A stretch of DNA of 64,000 bases, taken from NCBI GenBank assembly GCA_001404055.1, contig CXTY01000014.1:62001-126000 (forward strand). The letters run 5' to 3'. Position 1 is the first letter of the stretch. The number at the start of each line of letters is the position of its first letter. Made by a program: the position numbers and the translations under genes. This stretch comes from Roseibium album (GTDB lineage: Bacteria; Pseudomonadota; Alphaproteobacteria; Rhizobiales; Stappiaceae). Shown here piece by piece: positions 18,043 to 25,570 of the stretch. The notes beneath the pieces were generated by a model. The model worked only from the letters and a program-made list of their open reading frames with translations. It ran no database searches and had not been told where the DNA came from.

Positions 18043-18804
18043 TTACGTCAGCGGTCTGACTTCGGGAATTTTCTTGCGTCGGCGGCGTAGCCACCACACC
18101 CCGAACAGGTCCAGCACGCCAACCAGCGCCCGGTCAAATATGCCGTATTTTGATGTGCCGTGGCGGCGCTGCCTGTCCTGCACATCAATATGCACAACGC
18201 CATAACCTTCCCGAATGACCAAGGCCGGCAGGAAACGATGCCAGCTGTCAAAATAGGGAAGTTGCAGGAAAACTTCACGGCGCAGAGCTTTCAAGCCACA
18301 ACCGCTATCGCGCGTTTTGTCTTTCAAAATTGCGCCACGGAGCTTGTTGGCAAATTTGGATGCGTAGCGTTTGGCCAGACTTGCCTTGCGTCCAAGTCTT
18401 TGACCTGCTGCCAGTGCAACTGCAGGCCCGCCAGCTTCCAATGCGTCGAGAAGATCGGGAATGTAGGCGGGGTTATTCTCGCCATCACCGTCAATAGTTG
18501 CCACCACATCGCCGCGGGCATGCTGCACTCCGGTGCGGACCGCGCAACTTTGGCCGCATGCTTTTTCGTGCCTGATTGGCCGCAGCCAGTCATGGGTTGC
18601 GGCATAGTCCTGCAGAACAATGTCCGTACCGTCTGATGACCCGTCGTCGATGACAATTACTTCAAAGGCACGGCCCTTCAAGGCCGTTTCGATCTCTTCA
18701 AGCAGAATTGGCAGGTTTTCCGCTTCGTCCTTGGCGGGGACTACAACCGTAACCGCCAGCCCACCTTTGTTGGCTGCCAAACCTTCCAGGTAGCTTTGTG
18801 TCAT
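18043..18804 (-). CDS. Glycosyltransferase family 2, polyprenyl-phosphate sugar synthase-like
   Basis: A 253-residue GT-A fold enzyme. Seen: VVVPAKDEAENLP, the nucleotide-binding VIDDGSSDGT, the catalytic-type ATIDGDGENNP (DxD-like) and CGLKALRREVF. A basic Arg/Lys-rich tail (LRRRRKK) may touch the membrane. The family transfers a sugar from a nucleotide donor to undecaprenyl or dodecaprenyl phosphate, which feeds a GT39 enzyme; rhizobial RgtE is a comparable case. It overlaps the PAP2 gene by 4 bp, so the pair is translationally coupled. Confidence 0.87.
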   Translation of the reverse strand: MTQSYLEGLAANKGGLAVTVVVPAKDEAENLPILLEEIETALKGRAFEVIVIDDGSSDGTDIVLQDYAATHDWLRPIRHEKACGQSCAVRTGVQHARGDVVATIDGDGENNPAYIPDLLDALEAGGPAVALAAGQRLGRKASLAKRYASKFANKLRGAILKDKTRDSGCGLKALRREVFLQLPYFDSWHRFLPALVIREGYGVVHIDVQDRQRRHGTSKYGIFDRALVGVLDLFGVWWLRRRRKKIPEVRPLT

Positions 18805-19712
18805 GAACTCGTCCGCTCCGCGTCTTCCGCACCAAGTGGGTTGGCTTCTACTCGATCAGCCCCACGTTGCCCCCGTATAACCTGCCAAACCGCACGCAAA
18901 CACGCCTTCGCGGAAATAGGCGTCATATTCGGCACAATCTTACCGGATGCAGACAAATGAAATCCGATCCGCCGCCGAGCCATCGCCCGCACTGTAAAGA
19001 AGGTAAAGGTAACCCCTAAGAGCGTACCCGCGATGACATCGCTCGGGTAGTGCGCTCCAACCATCACGCGGCTGAAAGCCAGCCAGAACGCAGCAACAAT
19101 GATCAGCCAGCGATAACTAGGGAACACAAACGCCAGCGCTGTGGCCAGTGCTGCAACGGTTGTTGAATGACCGGATGGAAAACTTGTGTAAGTGCCGTCG
19201 AAAGCAAGGAAGTCAAAACGAACAGGTCCAACCTCTTCATAGAGCTTGGGTCTTGCGCGTCCAAGCGACCACTTGAAAACAATGGCCAGCAGCCCGGTTG
19301 CAGTTACCACATAGAAAATAAATGCCGCATAGGTGAAGATTGCACCAATCGCCATGCGCAGACGAAAGGCAAATCGGCCTGCGTCAAGCGCCAGGAGAGC
19401 AAGACAGGTGAGTCCCGTCGACAGCAGAATCCAATCAGCCTTACCGAAATCAGTGAAGGCTCGGAATGCAGAGCGATATTCACCAGGTAGCGAACGCAGC
19501 CAAGGATAAGTTGGGACGTCAGCCACCACAACAGCGATGCCGACAGTGAGCAGAAGTATCGCGAGGATATCCTGCGGTCTTTGGCCGGGCGGAAGCGGCT
19601 TCAGTTCGTGATAGGCACGTTCTTTCCGGCCCGCAAAAAGTATCGCGGCCCGCCGGGTATTCCCGCGCATGCGCGCCAGTGTCCGCCAGACTTTGTTACT
19701 GTTGCTCGTCAT
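18801..19712 (-). CDS. PAP2-family membrane phosphatase
   Basis: About 303 residues, several membrane helices, with the three PAP2 signature blocks: KWSLGRARPKL (KxxxxxxRP), FPSGHSTT (PSGH) and SRVMVGAHYPSDVIAG (SRxxxxxHxxxD). Such enzymes dephosphorylate lipid phosphates such as lipid A (LpxE/LpxF type) or undecaprenyl diphosphate. Start ATG 19712 gives a 17-bp overlap with the GT39 3' end; an upstream in-frame ATG at 19760 would overlap further. Context favours a lipid A or polyprenyl-phosphate substrate. Confidence 0.85.
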   Translation of the reverse strand: MTSNSNKVWRTLARMRGNTRRAAILFAGRKERAYHELKPLPPGQRPQDILAILLLTVGIAVVVADVPTYPWLRSLPGEYRSAFRAFTDFGKADWILLSTGLTCLALLALDAGRFAFRLRMAIGAIFTYAAFIFYVVTATGLLAIVFKWSLGRARPKLYEEVGPVRFDFLAFDGTYTSFPSGHSTTVAALATALAFVFPSYRWLIIVAAFWLAFSRVMVGAHYPSDVIAGTLLGVTFTFFTVRAMARRRIGFHLSASGKIVPNMTPISAKACLRAVWQVIRGQRGADRVEANPLGAEDAERTSS

Positions 19713-21558
19713 TGCCGTTTTCTGCACCTGTTGCCGTTCCGGGGTTCTGGTAGAGCGCAATGTCCACCTTATCGCCGCCGTTGATGTTGAGGCCGTCTAC
19801 CCTCTTTCGAACGTCTGGCACAAGACCTAACTCCTTCGCGGCGGCCAAAAACGCTTCTTCTTCCCGGCTTTCTATCGCAGCAACACGGCAATTCACAGCC
19901 TCACCCTTGCTGGCATTAGCCAGGAATTCGGCGGCCCCTTTTGGAGAAATAATCCGTGTTTCTGTTCCTTCCAGAAAAATGAAACTTGGCTCGTGAAATC
20001 CAGTGGTAACAACCTTTCTGGTTTCAGAATTTGCACAACCCGGTATTTCATCCAGCGCCTGAACCAACCGCGGACTTATCCAGATCGGCGAGAGCGCAGG
20101 TCCGACAAAACCCCAAAACCCGACAGAGACAAAAACCGCGGCGGCAGTAACTAACGGAAACGCGTGAAGCGCTGGACCGCGCAAAAGACGGGCAGAGCCC
20201 GCAACAGCAGCTATCGCACCGAGTGCGACAAGCACCGCACCGGGTGGAGAGGGCCATGTGCCAACCACAAAGGGCCCTGCAAACGCGGCAGCGGCAATTC
20301 CGATTATGGGAAGTGCAAGCAAGAGTGCAGCAATCCAGCGAATCAAGCTTTTCAGCTGCGTACCTGCGCCTTCCAACAGTGCAGCTGCAACGGGTAAAGC
20401 AAGAGCTGGTAGCAGAGGCATGGTGTAATGCGGAAGTTTCGTTGCCACCAGCTCAAAAACGATCCAGCTGGGTACAAACCATGCCAGAGAAAAAATCACC
20501 AACGGGCTTCTGCGTTCTCGCCAGATCAACGGCAACGCGACAAGGAAAAAGGCTGGCAATGGCCAAAAAACGCCAAACATCGCTCCCAGATGCGTAAGTG
20601 GCGGCGCACCATGCCCCTCCTGTCCCTGCCCGACTTTGCCCAACAGGTCTTTTCCAATGGCTTCGGTAAAGAATGTTCCGTCGGTCGCAATCCAGATGGC
20701 AACAAACCAAGGTGAGACGAGTAACAGGAACCAGATTGATCCAAGCAGCGGTGATGTTGCTTTGAACCACGCGATTTTTCTGCGCAGTACCACTAATCCG
20801 ACAACGGTCAGACCTATGACCATTGGACCGACGGGTCCCTTGATCAAGACGGAAGCGGCCAACGCAGTCCAGAATACAAATCCGAGGCCCCGACTTCGTT
20901 CGCCAGCGTCCCGCAACCAGACCCGCGCCAGGGCTCCTTGCGCTATGATGATCGTTGCCAGCAACACTGCATCAGTTTTGGCCAAACGGGCCTCAACACC
21001 GACAATAATCGCGAGCGCTACAAAACAGGCGACAAGAAGAGCTCCGGCCGGCGCCATGAATGCGCGCGCCATCCAAAAACTTGCCAAAACGCTGATGAGA
21101 GCTCCCAGGACAGAAGGCAGTCTGTAGACCCAAAGTGGCGCATCTGCGCCATATCCCGTCAGCTTTGCCGCAGCTGCCTGCAGCCAATAAATGCCAACCG
21201 GTTTTTTGTGACGCGCTTGCTTCTGAAACCGGATGTCGATGTAATCGTCCGTTTCCAGCATCTGCTTGGTCGCCTGGGTAAAACGAGGCTCATCCCTGTC
21301 GAGGGGTGGAACGGTCCACTGACCAGGAACAAAGAGGAAAAGAGACAGCAAGAGAAGTAGAAAGGGAGCAGTTATGTCGTGACCAAAGACACGTAGCCAG
21401 ATTGGCTTTGTCAATGGTTTATCAGGGGTTGACCGTTGTTCAGGCGCAGTTTCTTCGGAATTCAGACTTGAGGCAGAACCGTTTTCAGAATCAATCTGAT
21501 CAACAGCATTGTCCTGGCCCTGCGTCTGGTCCTTAGGGTCGTCTTTCTTATCAGCCAT
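19696..21558 (-). CDS. ArnT-like GT39 lipid-linked glycosyltransferase
   Basis: About 620 residues. An acidic, low-complexity N-terminal tail of about 60 residues precedes a many-helix membrane domain. Family features: the periplasmic acidic motif PPLDRDEPRF, KKPVGIYWLQAAA, and KLPHYTMPLLPALALP. GT39/PMT-type enzymes such as ArnT and rhizobial Rgt proteins move a sugar from polyprenyl phosphate to lipid A or core in the periplasm. ATG 21558 (MADKKDD) is preferred over the upstream 21603. First gene of the four-gene operon. Confidence 0.88.
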   Translation of the reverse strand: MADKKDDPKDQTQGQDNAVDQIDSENGSASSLNSEETAPEQRSTPDKPLTKPIWLRVFGHDITAPFLLLLLSLFLFVPGQWTVPPLDRDEPRFTQATKQMLETDDYIDIRFQKQARHKKPVGIYWLQAAAAKLTGYGADAPLWVYRLPSVLGALISVLASFWMARAFMAPAGALLVACFVALAIIVGVEARLAKTDAVLLATIIIAQGALARVWLRDAGERSRGLGFVFWTALAASVLIKGPVGPMVIGLTVVGLVVLRRKIAWFKATSPLLGSIWFLLLVSPWFVAIWIATDGTFFTEAIGKDLLGKVGQGQEGHGAPPLTHLGAMFGVFWPLPAFFLVALPLIWRERRSPLVIFSLAWFVPSWIVFELVATKLPHYTMPLLPALALPVAAALLEGAGTQLKSLIRWIAALLLALPIIGIAAAAFAGPFVVGTWPSPPGAVLVALGAIAAVAGSARLLRGPALHAFPLVTAAAVFVSVGFWGFVGPALSPIWISPRLVQALDEIPGCANSETRKVVTTGFHEPSFIFLEGTETRIISPKGAAEFLANASKGEAVNCRVAAIESREEEAFLAAAKELGLVPDVRKRVDGLNINGGDKVDIALYQNPGTATGAENGNDEQQ

Positions 21559-21727
21559 CAACTCTCGTTCCGGTGCGTGCCTTCGAGGTGCTTTTTTGCG
21601 CAACCCGAAATCTTCGACAGCATCTCCTACATGAGCTTTTCAAAAAGGGAAACAAGTGCTTGCTCTCCCACCCTTCTGGGTTATCGTCCAATATCTTTAT
21701 TCGTGTTGCGAGTCTTAAGGTTTTCCA

Positions 21728-22564
21728 ATGACTTTGATTGCTCATATGACTGATTTGCATCTCCGGCCCAGAGGCCTCGCCTGTTATAGAGTGTCCGACA
21801 CCAACATGTTTGCAGAGCGTGCAATTCGATCCCTGCTTGCTCTCAATCCTCGCCCGGACGCCCTTGTTGTCACTGGAGATCTGACTGATCGAAGTGATCC
21901 TCGTGAGTATGCCGTTGGGAGAGAATTGCTTTCACGGCTCGACATGCCTGTCTATTTGCTGCCTGGCAACCATGACAGCACCGAGGGCATGCGTCGTGAA
22001 ATGTCAGATTTTCCAGGCGTTTCTGAAAACAAGACCGGTAAGATATATTATGCTGCGGACATTGGCAGCGTTCAACTGATTGCTCTCGATACGTTTCTGC
22101 CCGGTAAACCCGAAGGTGAAGTCGGCGCAGAGCAACTTGCCTGGCTGGATATTAAACTGCGTGAAAGCAACAAGCCGACGCTTATCGCACTCCATCACCC
22201 GCCAGCACTTTCCGGCATAACGCATATGGACAACATGGGGCTTATCGATGCAGACGCCCTGGCCGAAGTCGTTGCACCTTGCCATCACGTTGAAAGGTTC
22301 ATCTGTGGTCATTTGCACAGACCGATCATTGCGAGTTTTGCTGGAAAGGTCATGACCCTGGCCCCAAGCACCGGTCACCAGGTTGTCCTCGATTTGACGG
22401 AAAATGGCCCGGCATTGTTCAATTTCGAACCAGCAGCGTATTTCCTCCATTTCCACTCCGAGGTGACTGGGGTGGTGTCTCACATGGCTTATGTTGAGAA
22501 CTATCCCGGGCCCTATAACTTCTTCGCAGACGAAGGTGTCGTCTGGCCGGGAGATGAAGCCTGA
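21728..22564 (+). CDS. Metallophosphoesterase, CpdA/3',5'-cyclic nucleotide phosphodiesterase-like
   Basis: A 278-residue calcineurin-fold enzyme with the five metal-binding blocks in order: MTDLHL (DxH), VVTGDLTD (GD), LLPGNHDS (GNHD), LIALHHPP (H) and CGHLHRP (GHxH). This arrangement matches class III cyclic nucleotide phosphodiesterases and related phosphodiesterases. cAMP is possible but unproven. Its stop overlaps the next start (TGATG). It is divergent from the GT39 operon. Confidence 0.85.
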   Translation: MTLIAHMTDLHLRPRGLACYRVSDTNMFAERAIRSLLALNPRPDALVVTGDLTDRSDPREYAVGRELLSRLDMPVYLLPGNHDSTEGMRREMSDFPGVSENKTGKIYYAADIGSVQLIALDTFLPGKPEGEVGAEQLAWLDIKLRESNKPTLIALHHPPALSGITHMDNMGLIDADALAEVVAPCHHVERFICGHLHRPIIASFAGKVMTLAPSTGHQVVLDLTENGPALFNFEPAAYFLHFHSEVTGVVSHMAYVENYPGPYNFFADEGVVWPGDEA

Positions 22565-23112
22565 TGCATTTGACCGCGCCTATGACAGTCGTGCACAGGA
22601 TTTTGGTTCTGATGCTAATAAGCTTCGGTTTCGCAGCGTGCGGGGCTTTGCCTGGTGGCGGCGAGCTGGAAGACAAGACGGTTTTGGTGGATCAGCCTGT
22701 AAGCAGCAGTCAAATGCTGTCCATGCTGAACGCCTACCGTCAGCAAAACGGTCTGCCACCACTTCAGCATGATCCGAAATTGGATCAGGTATCCCAGAAA
22801 ATGGCTCGCCATATTGCCGAACGCGACAGCATGGATACCTGGGCCCACAGCGCATTTGGCTTGTCTCAACGCCTCGATAAGTCCGGTTATGCCAACTACG
22901 CTGGCGCGGAAAACCTCGGTGCTGGGTACGCGGATTTGCCAGCAGCATTTCGAGGCTGGCAGGGTTCGGAAGGTCACAACAAGAATTTGCTCAACAAATA
23001 TGTCACCCGTGTTGGCATCGCCCGCACGAATAGAAACACAGGAAAATGGCGGAATTTCTGGGTTATGACGCTCGCCCGCCCATTCGAAGACGGACGCCCC
23101 AATTTGCAATAA
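22564..23112 (+). CDS. CAP-domain (SCP/PR1) lipoprotein
   Basis: A 182-residue protein with a lipoprotein-type signal: hydrophobic stretch then FAACGALP, with the acylated cysteine near residue 26. The rest is a CAP domain: MLNAYRQQNGLPPLQHDPKL, HSAFGLSQRL, AENLGAGY and the C-terminal WVMTLARP. Bacterial CAP proteins are extracytoplasmic and mostly of unknown role. Translationally coupled to the phosphodiesterase by a 1-base overlap. Confidence 0.85.
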   Translation: MHLTAPMTVVHRILVLMLISFGFAACGALPGGGELEDKTVLVDQPVSSSQMLSMLNAYRQQNGLPPLQHDPKLDQVSQKMARHIAERDSMDTWAHSAFGLSQRLDKSGYANYAGAENLGAGYADLPAAFRGWQGSEGHNKNLLNKYVTRVGIARTNRNTGKWRNFWVMTLARPFEDGRPNLQ

Positions 23113-23249
23113 AAGAAAGGCGGGGTTTCCCCCGTCTCAAGTCTCTTCCAGAGATCGGATGAACCAGTCATCATCCGGGCGTAAAGCAATCAATACATGA
23201 ATTCCTTATTCATATTTTATTATTGAGCGCAATTGCTCCAGTCAATCAT

Positions 23250-24659
23250 TCAAAATGGAAACGGACGCGCTGCAAATTCAGCTTCCCTGGCGACTGTCCG
23301 TCGAAGCCCTCGCTGCACGACACCATCGTAAAGCCTCTTTTTGCCAAATCGCGGTTCCCAGCTGCAAAGCTCAGGCGAAAAAAGTTTCACGCATGGAATA
23401 TTCAAGTCAGGTCGGGTCGCGTTGAATTCCCAAATATCAATCTCCCTATCCAGACAACTTTGAAGCAATCGGCCATATGAATATGACCTTGCCAGTTCCG
23501 CTTCCCGGACAGTGGCAACGTCATTCAACGGTAAGTCGTTGAGTATGGACTTTTCCCTCGCGTAGATAAGTTGCCTGGGTATCGGGTCATTAGTGCGATC
23601 CATCCCATCCCCCAGTGGATATGCCCTTGCCATCAGTTCAAGCGAAAACTCGCTTTGTAACATTTCCTGGACGGCACCTTCACATGCAGAAGCGATATTC
23701 CATCCTGCAGACGCCCCGAATGAGGCACCTTTTCCATCTTTTTCAAATGAAACAGCAAGAACCACGTGCACATCCAAGTCGGTTGCAACCTTGTAGAGCT
23801 GCCTTGAACGAGCTGATTTTTCCAGAAACCCGTTCAAGGATACGGGTAGTACATCGTTCAGTATTTCAACTGGAAGAGCAGTTATCCCCAAGCGGTTGTA
23901 CCAGGCCTGGGCAACAGCATCACGCTCCACAAGCTCAAGAAGAGCTCGCTCACGTGCGCCCTCCATCGTACGCCAAACCGCACATCCAGCGCTCGACGCA
24001 AACGAGAAATCAGTACCCGCAATTTGTTCAATTTCATGAAACAAAACGCCCAGGCTAGGCATATAGGCACAATCTGCGCCACCCAGATGCTGCACTTTAA
24101 CGCGGCGGGTTGTCATTTGCTCCCAATCGTTTTCACCGCCACGCAATCGACCCGTCTCCCAGTTAGTTTTCCGCCATATTTTTTGGACCTGCGCTTCACT
24201 CAAACCCAAAATTCGATCCAGTCCGACTTCCGGTTGCAGATCATTTTTTGAAAAGATCCTGGGGTCACTTTCGCCGAGTGTGCAAAGACTTAATCGCTCG
24301 GCCAGCTCACCAAGACAACCAAAAGCTGCAGCTATAGGTGTCCTTCCCTGTCCACCGGCTGGTATCGGATTGATCAGTTTTTCTTGTGGCTGAGGTTGGT
24401 CTGAAATCGACTTCAGAATAGCCGTGCAAAAGCGGACAGGACAACCTTCTTTTGACACTGGAACTAGTCTGACATCGAAAGAAGTCAACATCGGAAGGAA
24501 TAGGAAAAGATTCTCATCTGCAAAACGCAGAGCCTCGCCACCTTCACAATCTTCTGAAATCAAAAGTCCGGACCTCTTGAGATCTGCAACCAGCTGAGGT
24601 GGAGGCCCGTTTCCTCCAGGTCCCGCAATATTGAATTTGAGCCGGCTACCCTTTTCCAT
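23250..24659 (-). CDS. Stand-alone YcaO-domain cyclodehydratase/thioamide-type enzyme
   Basis: A 469-residue YcaO protein. The ATP/Mg-binding signatures are clear: GELAERLS (E118, E121, R122) and ALLELVERDAVAQAW (E242, E245, D247). It ends in a Pro/Phe tail (RPFPF), a feature of azoline-forming YcaOs although the tail is shorter than PxPxP. YcaO enzymes activate peptide amide oxygens with ATP to make azolines, amidines or thioamides on RiPP precursors, or modify ribosomal proteins. The N-terminal 100 residues resemble no E1-like or RRE domain I can name. AAGGGGCGGG precedes the ATG. It is divergent from two NHLP-type precursors, strongly suggesting they are its substrates. Confidence 0.87.
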   Translation of the reverse strand: MEKGSRLKFNIAGPGGNGPPPQLVADLKRSGLLISEDCEGGEALRFADENLFLFLPMLTSFDVRLVPVSKEGCPVRFCTAILKSISDQPQPQEKLINPIPAGGQGRTPIAAAFGCLGELAERLSLCTLGESDPRIFSKNDLQPEVGLDRILGLSEAQVQKIWRKTNWETGRLRGGENDWEQMTTRRVKVQHLGGADCAYMPSLGVLFHEIEQIAGTDFSFASSAGCAVWRTMEGARERALLELVERDAVAQAWYNRLGITALPVEILNDVLPVSLNGFLEKSARSRQLYKVATDLDVHVVLAVSFEKDGKGASFGASAGWNIASACEGAVQEMLQSEFSLELMARAYPLGDGMDRTNDPIPRQLIYAREKSILNDLPLNDVATVREAELARSYSYGRLLQSCLDREIDIWEFNATRPDLNIPCVKLFSPELCSWEPRFGKKRLYDGVVQRGLRRTVAREAEFAARPFPF

Positions 24660-24775
24660 TACCCGCCCCTTTCAAGTAACCACAAAATACAATCTCACAC
24701 GCTGCAATTGCAACACATGTAGACTATGTTCACAACTATTGAATATTCATATTTTCACGTTCAATATTTAAATCG

Positions 24776-24838
24776 AAATAAGTCGTGCCACAGTAACTAT
24801 TGCATACCCACCCAATACTACTACTAGCCGACTTATTT
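24776..24838. promoter_or_regulatory. Inverted repeat in the ycaO/precursor divergent promoter
   Basis: AAATAAGTCG (24776-24785) and its exact complement (24829-24838) flank a 43-nt centre that includes TACCCACCCAATACTA (24805-24820). The region is AT-rich and lies between YcaO and the first precursor. It is a plausible regulator-binding site or long leader hairpin; which one is not decidable by eye. Confidence 0.45.
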
Positions 24839-24907
24839 CCTCTTAGCTTTGTGATCATTCCAACACGAGCCCAAAGACTGTGCAACTTTAACTTCTGGAG
24901 ACTTGTC

Positions 24908-25198
24908 ATGCACGTTGAAAAAGACTTCACCAAAGAGATGGAAATTGGCGCGAAGCTTGGCGCTATCATCCAAAACAAGAATTCAAGGGCTCAATTGATT
25001 GAAAGCCCATCGGAAGTACTCTGCGAAGTTGGTGTCGAGTCCGATGTCACGATATTCGCGGACACCGCAGATAAGGTGCATTTGATTATTCCAACGAACG
25101 TGGACGCGGCGCGCGTTGCTGCCGGTGACGAAGCTTATTTTGAGGAACTTGGCAGGGCCGCTTTAGGAAGCTGCTACTACGAGGACCTACCAGAATAA
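24908..25198 (+). CDS. NHLP-type RiPP precursor peptide 1
   Basis: A 96-residue protein with the nitrile-hydratase-alpha-like leader: R-x-x-L-x-x-x-P-S-x-x-L-x-x-V-G-V (residues about 27-43) followed by VTIFADTADKVHLIIPTN, the conserved end of NHLP leaders. The tail after the leader is acidic and ends LGSCYYEDLPE, with a single Cys at 89. A cut after Gly87 would give a 9-residue core (SCYYEDLPE); that cut is inferred. ATG 24908 is chosen since CTGGAG lies 7 bp before it; an upstream in-frame ATG at 24800 gives an unlikely hydrophobic extension. A perfect terminator hairpin follows. Confidence 0.82.
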   Translation: MHVEKDFTKEMEIGAKLGAIIQNKNSRAQLIESPSEVLCEVGVESDVTIFADTADKVHLIIPTNVDAARVAAGDEAYFEELGRAALGSCYYEDLPE

Positions 25199-25225
25199 AA
25201 CTCGAAATAGACCATCCAAGCATAG

Positions 25226-25264
25226 ACCCGGTTTCAAACATTTAAATGAGAAACCGGGTTTTTT
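25226..25264 (+). terminator. Terminator between the two precursor genes
   Basis: A perfect 10-bp stem (25226-25235 with 25250-25259), 14-nt loop, and TTTTTT immediately after. Strong intrinsic terminator. Because the second precursor starts only 19 bp later with no room for its own promoter, partial read-through probably sets the ratio of the two peptides. Confidence 0.9.
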
Positions 25265-25282
25265 ACTCCAGGGTAAAATGAA

Positions 25283-25570
25283 ATGGCGAGATTTCCGTAC
25301 TACCAAAGAAACGTGAAAGAGCTTGGTCGTCTTCTGGCCAATGCTGCCTTGGACCAAGAACTTCGAAAGTCGCTCGGAAACAATCCTTCCGACTACCTGT
25401 CGAAAATTGGCTTACCCAAAAAATCGATTGAGCTTTTGACCTTCAAAGTCGTTGATCAAAATTGCTGTCCAAATGCGGTAGCGTTGCCCTTCAGATTAAG
25501 TGACGAAAAGTTGGAAAATGGTAACACCGCTTACCTGCAGAGACTATCGACGCCTTTCAGATTAAACTGA
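25283..25570 (+). CDS. NHLP-like RiPP precursor peptide 2
   Basis: A 95-residue protein that aligns with precursor 1 over the leader: LRKSLGNNPSDYLSKIGL (residues about 27-44), then FKVVDQNCCPNAVALPF in place of the usual leader end. It carries a CC pair (61-62) followed by Pro, and a repeated PFRL motif (ALPFRL at 67-72, TPFRLN at the C-terminus). The leader is more divergent than in precursor 1, so it may be a second substrate or a non-modified partner. It is separated from precursor 1 by a terminator and its last 9 bp overlap the convergent regulator gene. Confidence 0.72.
   Translation: MARFPYYQRNVKELGRLLANAALDQELRKSLGNNPSDYLSKIGLPKKSIELLTFKVVDQNCCPNAVALPFRLSDEKLENGNTAYLQRLSTPFRLN

Noticed and set aside
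24800-24907. N-terminal extension of precursor 1
   Set aside because: The extension is hydrophobic and crosses the inverted repeat; the ATG at 24908 has a good Shine-Dalgarno and starts just before the leader.
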